Below, one piece after another: positions 43,657 through 56,276 of a stretch of 64,000 nucleotides of DNA; the first letter of the stretch is position 1; every line of letters begins with the position of its first letter. Under the pieces are notes generated by a model, which was given only the letters and a program-made list of their open reading frames with translations, did no database searches and was not told the origin of the DNA. This DNA is from Dipteronia dyeriana (taxonomy: Eukaryota > Streptophyta > Magnoliopsida > Sapindales > Sapindaceae): NCBI GenBank assembly GCA_032871835.1, contig CM065303.1:20896001-20960000 (forward strand). The letters run 5' to 3'. Position numbers and translations under genes: made by a program.

Positions 43657-45785
43657 ATAAGTGGAAATTGTGGCAATGAGGGAGGTTCTAGCACTAGACC
43701 TCCACTTTTCACAGGATTAAATTATGCCTCATGGAAAGGCAAGATGGAGTTGTATATTTGCCAAATTCATGACAGGGCATGGATGGCTTTTGAAGATGGC
43801 TACACTCCACCCATGATGACTCCTACGGATGGAGGAGATGATGTACTCAAGCCAAAGGCACAGTTGAACGAACAAGAGTTTGAGGCATCAAAATGGAATA
43901 GGAAGGCAATGTCTGCCATCCTATATGCAATGGATGAGAACCAGTACAAGTTGGTTCAAAATACTAGGATAGCTAAAGAGGCATGGAATAGCCTAGAGGT
44001 TGCACATGAGGGAACCGATGTGGTTAAGGAATAGAAGCTTCAAGTTCTCCAAACGCAATTCGAATTGCTCAAGATGGATGAGAACGAGTGCTTTAATGAC
44101 TTTGAAGTAAGATTAATGGACATTGTGAATCAAAGTCATCTACTTGGTGACCCTTATTCAGATAAGAGAATCAAGCAAAAGATTATGGGATCTCTACCCA
44201 AAAGATTTGAGTCTAAGGTAACGGCTTTAGAAGAGAATAGTGCTTACAAGGATATGAAGCTAAGTGAAGTGATTGGGAGACTACTAGCTTATGAATCTAG
44301 GAAGGGTTTTACCACCACATCTCTTAAAAAGCAAAAGGGAATTGCTTTGAAGGCCTCCAAAGTTGAGAAGGAGGAAAGTGATGACTCGGATGAGGAAATT
44401 GCTTTACTAATGAGGAAGTTCAAGAAATTCTACAAGTCCAAGAGGAAAGGTTTCGGATCCAAGGATCAAGACTTGAAGAAAAATACTCATTTCAAGAAGT
44501 TTGATCCTAGGGAAGAAAAGACCAGAAAGAAAGGGGTCCGATGTTATGAATGTGGTGGGATAGGTCACTTTGACCCCGAATGTGCTAAATCGAATAAGAA
44601 AAAGAAAGGAAAGGTGGTGACCACCAAATCAATTGATAGTGGAAGTGATAACTCCAATGAAGGAGATGATTCCTCTAGTAATGAAGAGATTATTCTTAAC
44701 TACACGGCTTTTGGAGCCTCCTTTGTGGAAGATGTAGAAAAAGGCAACAAGGCCTTAGTTTGCAACCTTGAAGAATGATGTGATGAAAAAGTAGCTAAGA
44801 GAGTGATAAGTGAAGCTACTTACATTGATGATGCCATCATGGTAACAAGTGACACTAGTGATGACTCTAGTGATAAGAGTTCTTCATCTCACTCTACAAA
44901 TGGAAATATAGATAGTATGAACCTTGAATGGTTTATTGAGCTTTTTCAAAGCTCAAGGTTGAATATGAAGAAAGAGGTTCAGAAGCTAAAGGAAGATAAC
45001 CTTAAGTTATCAACCGAAGTGACTCACTTAAGTGAGAAAGTGGAGAATGGAAGAAAAGTGGAAGAAAGCTTGAATGAGGAGCTAGAGAGTTGATTACTAA
45101 GATGACTTCAAGTACGGAGAAGCTTGACTATATGTTGGGAGTTGGCAAGAAGCCAAGTGACAAGAGAGGTCTAGGGTTTGAAAATGACAAGGAGACCTCA
45201 ACTCCTAGTAAGACGGTATTTGTCAAGAGCTTGGACTTCAAAGAACCTTTTCCTCCACTTTATCCTAAGAAGAAAATTGAAAAATGACAGTGTTCTAGAA
45301 ATGTCCAGGTCAAGATGGCACCAAGAAGTCAAGCTTAAGCTCAACCAATGAACGCACTTCAAGCATCTATCCCTCAAACTAAAAGCCATCAAGCCAAGAA
45401 GCATTTCCTGCATGCTCAACAAAGGAAGCAATCTTCTCCAACTCAACAACAAAGGAGAAGAGAATCAATAACATACCAAAGGAAAGCTCAAAGACATGGG
45501 AAAGCACCTTTGTCCTTACAAAGGAATGGCATGACCCCTCATTTTATTCTTTCATGTCATTTTTATGGTGTTGATGGTCATAATAGACCAAATTTATTTA
45601 AGTACATTAACATGTGTAGAACTAAGAGGATGATTGAAAGAAAAAGGGGTAGAGCCAATATGCATGAGCCTAGGAAAGCTATTGTTAATGATCATATGAG
45701 TAATATGATGATCTTGACAACTAGGAATAACAATGTGTCACCTAAGTGGATTAGGAAAGATGAACCCGCTTGTCATTATGCTAAG
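43657..45785 (+). pseudogene. element D, gag
   Basis: The start codon of the family (ATG of MSGN) is ATA here; an in-frame ATG upstream at 43582 keeps the frame open. Gag core is followed by a stop at 44032-44034, then 237 open codons with an intact CCHC knuckle CYECGGIGHFDPEC and a Lys-rich tail. Two shorter frames cover the coiled coil (KEVQKLKEDNLKLSTEV), and a final frame (45348 on) holds a damaged second knuckle CHFYGVDGHNRPNLF (two Cys lost). The post-knuckle sequence differs from B, C and E. Confidence 0.85.
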
Positions 45786-45854
45786 TTTTTATCCATAAGC
45801 TCAACTAGGTCCAATGGATTTAGTAGATCGATTGGGATTTGTCACATGGAGTGA
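45786..45854 (+). pseudogene. element D, residual pol C-terminus
   Basis: After the join the codons read STRSNGFSRSIGICHME and TGA, equivalent to the very end of pol in element C (SRSIGICLME). About 3 kb of pol is missing between here and the preceding linker. Confidence 0.85.
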
Positions 45855-47075
45855 TGAGTTGTGGTCTTTCACCCCATAAGGGGAACTCAAGCAAAGAGAG
45901 CTTTTGTATACTTGTTGCATCCATTTTCCTTTAAATGTTTATGCTCCTTTATTGATTGCTTGAGTAGCTTGGTTGCACTTACTATAGTATATTGTATTTT
46001 CTTCAATAAGTGTGAACTTTGCTTTGATTACAATCCATGTCATATTTATGTTCAAACATGCATTTTTGGACTAGGAGATCTACATAGGAAGTACATATTG
46101 AATGACCTATAATTATCTCCATGACATGATGATTCTTTAATGACATGCTAATAAAAAATGATAAAGCATGAATTGTTGAATGCAAAATATTGTGTGAAAA
46201 GAAGCTAGTGAGGCTAAAATGTTCCATCAATGTCTTTCTTTCTTTATTAGTTGAACATGGCTACTATCATACGGGTATCCTCCCGAAAAAATCAAATAGG
46301 GTACAAAATTGCTCATGCCATGTTTAGCTTATACAGTTGGATATAAGGCCATTTAAAACATGAATCTATAAAACTCTATATCCTTGCTTCTCTCATTACA
46401 AATGGTAAAATCCGTTTGAATTATATTGGAAACCTTTGTCATTTTCTTTACCAAATACCATTGTTTTTGGATTTGAATGCAACATGTCTTGTATGCAAAG
46501 CATTTTTTATTCACACATTTTCTTCAAATAAATCTCCTTATTTCTCTCCTATTAATAGAGTTGCATAAATGTGGCTTATATAATTATGCAACAATCTTGT
46601 ATGCTCTTTTCTTTCTTTGCCTTGAGTGATCCGGTTGGGGACTTCTCCTTTGCCTATATCATGACAAAAAGGGGGAGTAGCATTGACCTAGCATTGTGAT
46701 GTTAGGGGAGCAGCATGTGTTGGCTTTGAGGGGGAGCATTGCATGAGTGTACTTGTTTGAGGGGGGAGATTACATGTAGGGGGAGTAACCCGCTGAGGGG
46801 GAGAATTGCATGAGCATTTCATGATGCATACTCATATTATTGAATGCAATTGCTTTTGTTTTATATTCACTTGATCATCTCACATGCACTTGGTTGGAAA
46901 GTGTATTTGTGCTTTCTTTGTGTGTAAGGTTGATAGTTCTACAAGAGATTGAAGATTTGAAGTTTTTTTTATGTTTATTGCTTTGTAATGTAGAATATAT
47001 TCCCGGTGTTTTATTTTGTTTTATGAGGATCAATGTGAGTGGTGGTTTTGTCACGAAATAGCCAAAGGGAGAGAT
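45855..47075 (+). other. element D, 3' noncoding region with polypurine-tract cluster
   Basis: Contains at least six purine tracts of the GGGGGAG type between 46668 and 46803, and the LTR-proximal AAAGGGAGAGAT. Colinear with the same region of element C. No ORF supported. Confidence 0.8.
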
Positions 47076-47759
47076 TGTAAAGTCCTCATTTGTTGATTGG
47101 CTTATTTCGTGAACAAATCACATTTTTGGGGTATTATGTAAGGGTAGCTTAGGCTCTCAAAACCTCAAGAGGAGAAGAACCGAAGGTAAAATTCTTGTGC
47201 TTACTTACTTTGAAGAGATAATTGCACACACTCACAAATTCATGCATAACTTTAATTCTTATATGTTGAGTGTTTTCTTGTGTGCATTTTGATGACTCTT
47301 ATTGATTTATTTGCATCTTGTAATTAAATGTTTTATGTCATGTTTGGCATTAGAATAGGATGCATGTTTCATCACTCTTGAACTTGTTGAAATTGTATGT
47401 TTAAGTGTTGAAATCAGGTTGTGTGCTAGTGGTGCGCTACTCGACCAGCGCCCCTCACCCGCGCAACATTCCAGTGGAACGCCGCTAGTCATGCGCCACT
47501 GAGCTGCAACGTTGCACCCGCGCACAGTTGAAAAAAATGGGAGTGCGCTGGTGGTGCGATACTAGTCCATCGCACCTCACCAGCGCAAACATTCCAGAGG
47601 ATCTGAGCTTGTGTTGCGCCACTGGTATACGCCGCTCATCCAGCGCCTATTGTGAAAATAGGTTGTGCGCTGGTGGTGCGCTACTCGACCAGCGTATGTC
47701 ACCAGCACAAACAGTGGAAGCTGGAACGTTTTTTCCAAAACGACCTCACTTTGTTTGGA

Positions 47760-47813
<54 letters not shown>

Positions 47814-48857
47814 TTGTCTCAAGGTCGTGCAAGAGTTCAGAACATCACATATTTTCCTTAGAACACATTTCAAAGTAAAAACTCTTCCAAGAACTCATTT
47901 TTAATCACTCAAAGCATTCCCATGTGCATCAAAACTTCATCGTGCATCATCTAAGTTCATTTAGAATGCATCAATGGATAGGGTTGCTTCATCATATCTT
48001 GTTTGGTAAGTTCTTTACTATCTTCTTCCAAGTTAAGTGTTTTACTTACTAAACATTCTCTTTAATTATTTGTATGCTCTTAAAACATTTTCTAGATACA
48101 AATTAGAGATTGTTGTGATTCCATGATTGAGTGTTGCATTGTGATAGCTAGGATTGTTGTTGTTGATAACTTCTAACTAAATCTTTATGCTTTGCATTTA
48201 GATATTGTTTAGGACTCATTGATTGCATTTAGTAATTACATTATAGTCCTTGCCATGCTTAATGACAACATGTGTTGATTTGGCTTTTATGATAGCTTCA
48301 TAGGATTGCTTGTTCTATGTTTAGCTCAGCTTTAAGACATGTCATTTAGCACTTGATATCTAGGATTGCATTTATTTCCATCTCATAATCCTAGATAAGG
48401 TACTCTAGCCTTGTTTGTTGCTTGAATATCATCATATGTTCACATAGGGTGTTTATCTCTTCATTTAAGAGAAGTAAGTCTTGCGTTGCATCCGGGAGTA
48501 GGTTGCTTAAAACGTAAGCAAATTGGACTAGGTACACTTAATACCGGGATTAGGTAGTGGTAGTGGGTTATATACCGGGAGTAGGTTGTAACGCCTTTAT
48601 CATCAGTGGATTCATTGTTCGAGTGTGGCACACTTAACAACCCGTGTTTTTCCCATTTGGAGGGTTTCCACGTATATCTCAAGTGTCTTTACTATTTCCG
48701 CACTTATTACACTTGAGATATTATTGTGACTAGTTAGGGGTATTTTCGTCTAATTGACCATTAACGAAAATTGGATAAAATTTGATTAAAATCTATTCAT
48801 ACCCCCCCCCCCCCCCCCCTCTAGATTAATATTAAACACACCATAATATTTTTTTCA
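47076..48857 (+). repeat. element D, 3' LTR
   Basis: 1782 bp, TGTAAAGTCC to TTTTTTTCA. (TA)n is about 48 bp (47763-47811) against about 20 in the 5' LTR, and the C run is 16 against 7. Confidence 0.92.
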
Positions 48858-48862
48858 TAGTC

Positions 48863-50041
48863 CAAGTTCGTCGCTCCTATACTAAACTCATTACCCTAAG
48901 CATAACCAAGATATACCAACCTTGCATCTTCCACGGAATCAAATTTCATATTCTTGATACTGATTGCCACTGCCTTCCCATTATGAAATTTGTATAGAAT
49001 TAACCCCAGTAGAGCACATATTATTTGGTGCCAATAATAATTCATCATTGTTGTTAGACTTACTTTGCAATCCATTCCTAACCATTCCTATACAAAGTCA
49101 AACCAGGATGATCAAACTGTAAGTCAAATTGTAATCGCATTAATATGTGTTGATCAAATTATAATAAAAGTAATCACAAATAGAAAAAAGAAATGTTGAT
49201 GCGAGGAATCACCGAGATTTTGAACATGCATCATTTAGCATATAAATTATACATATATTATAGATAACATTATTGTTGTTAGGAATCACTGAGATTTTGA
49301 ACATGGATCATTCAGCTTAAAAATTATAGAAAGATTATTATAGAGATAAGATAAAATAAACAATTACAAACAGAAAACATTATTGATTTTATGAATCCCA
49401 AAGATAAGATAAAAAAAGAATTTGAACCCTAAGTAATTTCATACTGAATTCGAAACTAATCAAAATAACCATGGATTTATTTAAAAAAACGAGATAAACA
49501 TAACGATGCAAACAATAAGTAATTCATATTGAAGTCGAAGCTAATAAAAAAAAAGCCATTAAGGAGACATACCTCTGAGTTCAAACTTGATGAAGCAATA
49601 AAGAATGGGTTGGAGACCAGATTTCAATTCAAACGCCAATAGACAAGTTAGAACACCAAATAGAAACAAAAATGAGTCAAATGAATGATCGATTGAAGTG
49701 GATGTTTGGAAAAAAATCGATTGAAGTGGATGTTTAGAAAAAAAAATCGATTGAAGTGTTTGGGCTGGTAACAAAGTAAAGTTCAGAAGAAAGCGTTGGG
49801 AAGGAGAAGAAGTGTTTATGTGTGTTTATATAAAAAGAGTTGGATTTGGAAAGGAGAAGAAAATAGTGTTAGGAAGGAGGAAAATTAAAAACGATAACTA
49901 TTGTTTTGTGAAGAACAAATGGTAATAAGGTTTGATGACTTGCTAAAAAGGTAATATTATGATGCATACGGAATCACAACAACTTTAAGACATAACCATT
50001 AGATGTGAAAGTTGGACAAATCAAGGGTAAAGATTTGATGA
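48863..50041. other. AT-rich region with a small minisatellite
   Basis: At 49685-49765 a 28-31 bp unit containing ATCGATTGAAGTGGATGTTT is repeated about three times. Two copies of GGAATCACNGAGATTTTGAACATG occur at 49203 and 49280. No gene recognised. Confidence 0.5.
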
Positions 50042-50230
50042 GTTGTATTTAGACATGTCAAAGAACCGAAACCGAACCTCAAAAAAACGTAATCGAACCA
50101 TCGTTTGAGGTTCTGAACTGGAACTGTACCATAACCGCTACAGTGCACGGTTCCGATTTCTGTTCTTGTTTTGGTGGAACCGATCGATTCCACCAAAATA
50201 GAATTTTTAAAAAAATGGGGTGGGTGAACC

Positions 50231-50280
50231 GTTGGAGGCCCAACGGTCTGCTGACATCAGCAATCCGTTGGGCCTCCAAC
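50231..50280. repeat. 50-bp near-perfect palindrome inside the hAT 5' region
   Basis: Outer arms are 16 bp and perfect (GTTGGAGGCCCAACGG and its complement); inner arms are 6 bp (TGCTGA/TCAGCA); only three 2-base steps break the symmetry. It is GC-rich in AT-rich surroundings. It lies 180 bases inside the left end and about 430 bases upstream of the transposase ATG. Confidence 0.92.
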
Positions 50281-50705
50281 ATTCAGATTTAATTCTTTTT
50301 TTGTTTTCTATATATACCCCTCTTACCTTCATTTCATCCCACTCCTATTTCCTCCCAATTCTCTCTAGTTCTCATTTCTCTATCAAGTCTCAATTCTCCA
50401 ACTGTCCAATTTATTTAATTTGCAATTACTAAGTTTCCAATTTCATTTATGTGCAATTTATTTTATTTGCTATTAAGCCTCCAATTTGTTTAAATTACAA
50501 TTAAGTTTTCAATTTATTTTATTTACATTATTTACAATTTAATTTGAAATTACTATTTACTAAGTTTCCAATTTCATTTATTTGTAATTTATTTTATTTT
50601 GAATTTATTTTATTTGCAATGACTAACTACTAAGTTTTCAAATTACAAATATCTACCAAATTTATTTCCAACCATTTATTTTCATCAATTTTTTAACATT
50701 TTTTT

Positions 50706-52479
50706 ATGGAATTTTACAATTCAAAATTTAAAATGGCAAGTGGAAGTGGAAGTCGTGATTGCCCTAGGCTTTCAATTTCAATGAAAGGTAAGGGTCGTAT
50801 GACCGATAATCTCGGTTCTGATGATAGTGCCTATCACGAGTATCTACAACGCTAAGTCTATGCTGAAGACTTAGGCCTAAACCCCCATCAATCTCATCCC
50901 CCTTTAATAATTCATGAACCCGATCCCGATCGACCCAATTATATCCCCAATTTCACAAGTCAATCATAAAATATGCCTAAGGAACAGCCTGCAGATTTTG
51001 AATTTCATCCAGCTTCGTAAGAGAATGTATCGAAGAATGTCAAATCTGATCTCTTCGTACACCATGTGAAGAAAGTTACGCAAGATGATGGAACCATTAA
51101 AGTGGTTTGCAATTACTGCAAAAAAATATTTAAGTGAAACAAATCTGGAGGATATGGCACATATCAGAAGCATATAACGAACAATCATCCAGAAGCAGAT
51201 GCCTTATTGAGTTCATAATCCCAAATTGCCAGGTATGTTAACCCTTAACCACCAATTATTTAAATATAGTGATGAAAAAAATAGATATGAATTAGCTAGA
51301 ATGGTTGCAACAAAACACTTGTCATTTAGTTTTTGTGAAAAGGTTGGTTTTATTAATTATTGTAAACGAGCATTAAATCCCGCTGTATGTCGTGTTCCAA
51401 AAGTCATACTCACAAAAACACTTGAAAAAATTTATGACAGAGAAAAAAGAAAGTTGGAAAAATATTTTGAAAAATATAATGATCGTGTTTCCATATGTGC
51501 CGACATATTGAGTGACCATTGGAGAATGCATTCATATTTAGATGTCACTTGCCATTACATGGATAATGCATGGACTCTCCAAAAAAGAATTCTTGCATTT
51601 AGAGTTTTTGATGAGAAACACACTGCTGCTAATATTTTTAGACATCTTAGAATTACTTTTACAGAGTATAATATTGAAAACAAAATTTTCGCAATTAGTT
51701 TTGATAATACTTCTAACAATATTGTGGTTGTTCCTACTTTAATTGAGTTATGCAAACCTTATCTTGGTGGTAAATTTTTTCATCAACGATGTGCATGCCA
51801 TGTGTTAAATTTATGTGTTCAAAAAGGATTAGAAACTCTTCAACAATTTATTCAACTTATTAAAGATGCACTCTATTATTTGTGGGGAAATCCTTTTGCA
51901 ATGGAAGCATGGGTAACATATTGTAAACACAATGGTAGGCGTATAGTTAGATTTCCTCGTGATGTTCCAACACATTGAAATTCTACATATAAATTGATTG
52001 CTATAAGTTATGATTATAGAGATTTATTAGTTACTTTTATTCAATATAATGTTAGTCACATTAACATTTATCAAAGTCATTGAGATGTTTGTAACAATGT
52101 TTGTTGTCGTTAAAAGTCTTTAATACCACTACTAACAATTTTTCTGGTGTTTATTATCCTACAACAAATTTATTTATTATTGAGAGTCTTAATATTATCG
52201 GTGTCTTAGCTCATTGTGAAACCGACCCACAATTGCTGGAGTCCGTTACTGCTATGAAGGCTAAATGTTTAGAATATTATAAGGAGTTTCCAAATATTTA
52301 TTTAATTGCCATGTGTTTTGATCCACGTTGTAGATTAGAAAGTTTATCTGATTATTTTTTTGCTTATTATGAACAAAGTTTAAAAATAGAGTATGATGTT
52401 GATAAGTGTTATGATAGAGTTAAGATATTATTGTACGAGTTATATGATGAATATCTTAGAGTTTTGGTCCATCATTGAA
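50706..52479 (+). pseudogene. hAT transposase, N-terminal and central part
   Basis: ATG at 50706 starts a frame with stops in place of sense codons at about 50853, 50967, 51018 and 51135. A BED-type zinc finger (CNYCKKIF ... HITNNH, about 51108-51185) is followed, after a frameshift near 51225, by 250 open codons with SADILSDHWR-like sequence reading ICADILSDHWRMHSYL, FAISFDNTSNN, and HQRCACHVLNLCVQKGLE, the conserved catalytic-region motifs of Ac/hAT transposases. A third frame (52101-52478) carries FDPRCRLE and KLxLYELYDEY-like sequence. The solo LTR follows. Confidence 0.85.
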
Positions 52480-52484
52480 CATAG

Positions 52485-53083
52485 TGTTGGAACCCGTTCA
52501 CCAGTCACGCAGCGGAACTAGGTTTTAAAATTTTTATACAGATTATATCTGTATCTGGGACCAGTGAACTTTTGATCGTAATTATTTTTCGGAATCAATA
52601 CATACAATATGTAAATACAGCAAATTGTAATCGATAAAATCAAAAGAACATACCAACGTTTGGAGACTCCTTCACTTTACGATGTGCTTCTGTCTGAACC
52701 ACTCGATCTTCCTCGCTATCTCCCGGGACTGATAACTGCGTGTGGACGCGTCACGATCTCAGGAACTTGGATGGAGGATGTAGAGAGAATTGTAGAAACT
52801 CTTTCTTCTACGTGTTTCACAAAACACATATAACATAAAACAAAATAGATATATCAATATATATCACGCTGTTGCTGCCCACAAATATACATATATCGCT
52901 GCTCTCGCTTTTTCACAATTATATATCTTATATATCTCTATCACGTTGCACCCACTATTGCTTTGTATATATATATATTATGTTGCACCCACTGCTGCAT
53001 TTACTTCTCACAAATATATGATTTCTCACAAATATATATCTTATATATCTCTATCACTCACGCCACTGCTTCTTGCTTTTAAC

Positions 53084-53133
<50 letters not shown>

Positions 53134-53153
53134 TTCCACTGTTGCTCACAATA

Positions 53154-53213
<60 letters not shown>

Positions 53214-53293
53214 GTATTTACATCCTATGTAAATTCTTATTTTGACTATTGTTTCATGTGTATACATCAATTTGTATCCAATACAATCTCTTG

Positions 53294-53345
<52 letters not shown>

Positions 53346-54712
53346 TTTAATTATCCTTTTTAAATATATCTAATATATTAAAAGTGATAATAAGTATTTT
53401 AAATTTAAATTTAAATTCAAATACTTAGATAAATGATTTAGTAAAATAAAATAATCATATTATTTTATCTTCACCTAAATCTATATATCAACTAACACCC
53501 TCCAATTAATAGTTAATTAATAATTCATAATTATCAATATAATTAAATAATATAATTATTTAATTAATTTAACTATTAACATTAATTAATTAAATAATCT
53601 CATTATTCAATTAATTCCCGAATATATACGTGTCACTTTTGTAACACAATTAATTGGTCAATCCAGTTAATTAACCGTGATCCTTGTTACCTAAATCAAT
53701 CGGGCTAGCAAGGGGACCTAATAGACCCATAGTATTTTGAGCTCTAATAATCATCGGAATCATTAATTAAACTCTTTAATTAATATTTATTGATTATTAA
53801 CTCCGGTGTTATTCCACTAAAAACCTGAAGCTGCACTCTCTCAACTGTAGACGCTTTTACACAGATCGATACAACTCGGTGTCCATCGATATAGCTATTA
53901 CACATGGTGTGATCCTCCACAGTAGTTCATAATTAGAGCTGGGTCATAATGTTCGTTATACCCCTCTAATTACATATATCCTTTAAGCACCATTGATTCT
54001 ATAACGAACGATAAATCCTATTTCCTTACGGAATTAGGAGAGCGCTCATAATGTCCAAGCTCCGAATCAACCCTTAAGGGAACTACCATCTACTTCTCAC
54101 AAGAAGGAGTGGATTCCACTATTGTGTACAAACCTTCCCAGCCACAAGCCAAATCGCAATCCTAACATACGGAGCATATTGATTAGGAACTGCATCCGAC
54201 CTCACCCATGGTATATCAAAGACCACGATCTAACCTGAAGGAGTCGATAAGTCACTCAGGATTAAGATCGCCCACATATAGCCATCATTAGTTGATATAT
54301 ATGAATCTCATCGATAAACGGATCTTGGTGAGATATTCATATAGATCATGGCCCAGTCTTATATGATCACATCATACAAGGTGCCTCCATTCTCATATCT
54401 CCATATGAATGATTCAGGATAGAATCACCGTACATTACGGAATGGACCGTAACTATAGATTAACCACAATTAAAATACCAGATTTATTTGCTATCTATGG
54501 ACTCTTTAGATTGCACGTCTCTTACTGTATTCATCCGTATATGACACTCATATACACAGTTCAAGATTACATCCGGCAATCTTGGATGTTAAATTTATAT
54601 GCACAAGTTTATAAAATAAATAAATAACATAACAAGAATGAATTGAACTTTTCTTTTTATTTATTTCATAAATCCATTTACAAATTACATCATTAGGACA
54701 TAAACCCCAACA
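52485..54712 (-). mobile_element. solo LTR of another LTR-retrotransposon family, nested in the hAT
   Basis: 2228 bp with ends TGTTGGAACC and CCCCAACA and a perfect 5-bp target duplication CATAG (52480-52484 and 54713-54717). No gag or pol coding. Minus orientation is preferred because the minus strand begins TGTTGGGGTTTATGTCC, which resembles LTR starts I recall from copia elements. It could also be a short noncoding element, because I did not find two LTRs inside it. It separates the hAT transposase from its dimerisation domain. Confidence 0.8.
53086..53343. repeat. cluster of three (TA)n tracts in the nested LTR
   Basis: Tracts at about 53088-53131, 53157-53208 and 53298-53342, separated by unique sequence. 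Frames across them give only Tyr-Ile repeats and are not genes. Confidence 0.9.
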
Positions 54713-54717
54713 CATAG

Positions 54718-55300
54718 ATGTTCCACAAACTCAAAATGTATCTCAGTTCTCATCATCCTCTGGATTTATGAGTTTAGGGTATAATCTGCTATCTAAGAAA
54801 AACCAAAAAGTTACGAGTTTCTTCTTTATCAAACTCCAACACGTATTTCGAGCTTGAATCTTATCTAGGTACCTATTTGAGTTTATAGAAGACACTCAAG
54901 ATAAAAAATTTGATATCCTACACTGGTGGAATGAGCATGAAAAGTACTTTCCAATATTGGCTATTATAGCCCAATCAATTTTTTTCAACACTAGTTTCTA
55001 CGATAGCGGTGGAATAACAATTCAGCGTCGGTAGAAATATTTTGGACTCCAGACGTTCACTTTTAAGCCCAAAATCAATTCAGATATGAGCTTGTTTGTG
55101 TAGATGATTGGACGAAGGTAGAATATAGACAACAATAAATCGATCAGGAGGAGCCCTACGATTTCTTTAAAGATAACCAACCTGACGCCGGAAGTATAAC
55201 GGATGATCAGAACAACATTTAGTCCATGTCTCCACGAGTCCACGTCATCACCCAACGGTCCCAACTGGCCAACTTGCAATCAAAGGTAAAAGAACTACGT
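54718..55300 (+). pseudogene. hAT transposase, C-terminal dimerisation domain
   Basis: Resumes after the nested LTR. KKFDILHWWNEHEKYFPILA with IIAQS is the conserved hAT dimerisation motif (FDIL.WW......YP.L..IA), followed by a decayed version of the S.VAVE..FS.GG segment (SGGITIQ), stops, and TFTFKPKINSDM. Several frame changes. Confidence 0.82.
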
Positions 55301-55577
55301 CGCATTTGATTCCTCTAAAGTCAAATCCTTAAAAGAATACGTAGGTAACTTAATCGTGGTAAAAATTAAGTGCAAGACCAAATTTTTATTTATTTAGTTT
55401 TTTTTTAATATTTTAATTTGTTATTTATTTTAGTTCAAAAAAAAATTAGACGACCAGATAACATGCATTTTCAATTTTACCTTTACATATGTAATATTTT
55501 TTAGTGAAAGGAAAAAAAACTCGGACAGTCGGAACCTCCGATTCCGAACCGAAACTGGAGACAAGTCGAGCTGTATT

Positions 55578-55605
55578 TTTTAAGAGGTGTATAGAAACAC
55601 CGGTG

Positions 55606-55650
<45 letters not shown>

Positions 55651-56276
55651 ACGGCTCAAATCATCAGTAGTCCCTATATATATATATAAATCCTCAATCA
55701 GACATAACATGTACTACAACAATCTTTATTCTCTCATCTCCCATTTTACCTCCATATTACTCTATGCTTTTCTCCAATTTTTTTATCCAGCAGCAAACAC
55801 AAACATGGTGTCAACAGCAACCTCAACAAGCAACATCAATGAAGGATTTATAAATTTTAAAAACAGCAATGCAACTGCAGAAATTTGAAGACAGCAATGC
55901 AAATCATATATATTAGCTTACCGGAGAGATTAGGCAATAAAGGCAAAATTGCAGAACCTGGATAGTTTGATGCTAGTTAATATGATATTTATTTCGTTTT
56001 TATGAATGGCTGTTTTTGTACTTAGTATTATGATGAAATAGAGAATATATATAATGTGTAATGCTACTTTGTCCAAATGATGTCGCAATACTTCAGTCTA
56101 TTCATTTAAATTGGATTAAATTAGTATGAATTTAATGAATGGACTAGATTATTACCACATCATTTGGACACCAGATTTTGACACTAAATCTAGACAAATT
56201 AGCATAACTCATATATATAATATATTAAAACATGTTCACCATGCTAGAATTTTTACCCTCAATGTTGAACACTATG
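55578..56276. other. AT-rich region, nothing recognised
   Basis: Contains (TA)n at 55607-55647. No gene or repeat structure supported. Confidence 0.5.

Larger units (their letters stand above)
41803..48857 (+). mobile_element. Sirevirus-type element D, pol deleted
   Basis: 7055 bp with two LTRs and a perfect target duplication TAGTC (41798-41802 and 48858-48862). Internal region is 3.5 kb: gag, then an abrupt join to the last codons of pol and the 3' noncoding region. Protease, integrase, RT and RNase H are gone. LTRs are longer than in C because of a shared extra segment of roughly 150 bp (about 42830-42975 and 48145-48290), marking a distinct subfamily. Confidence 0.93.
50050..55569 (+). 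mobile_element. hAT transposon, degenerate, with nested solo LTR
   Basis: Left end TAGACATGTC and right end (reverse complement) TCGACTTGTC form a short terminal inverted repeat. The 8-bp flanks are GTTGTATT (50042-50049) and GCTGTATT (55570-55577), a target duplication with one mismatch, as expected for hAT. Without the nested LTR it is about 3.3 kb. It encodes a BED-finger hAT transposase with many stops. Subterminal regions are rich in GAACCGAA-type motifs on both sides. Confidence 0.88.
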
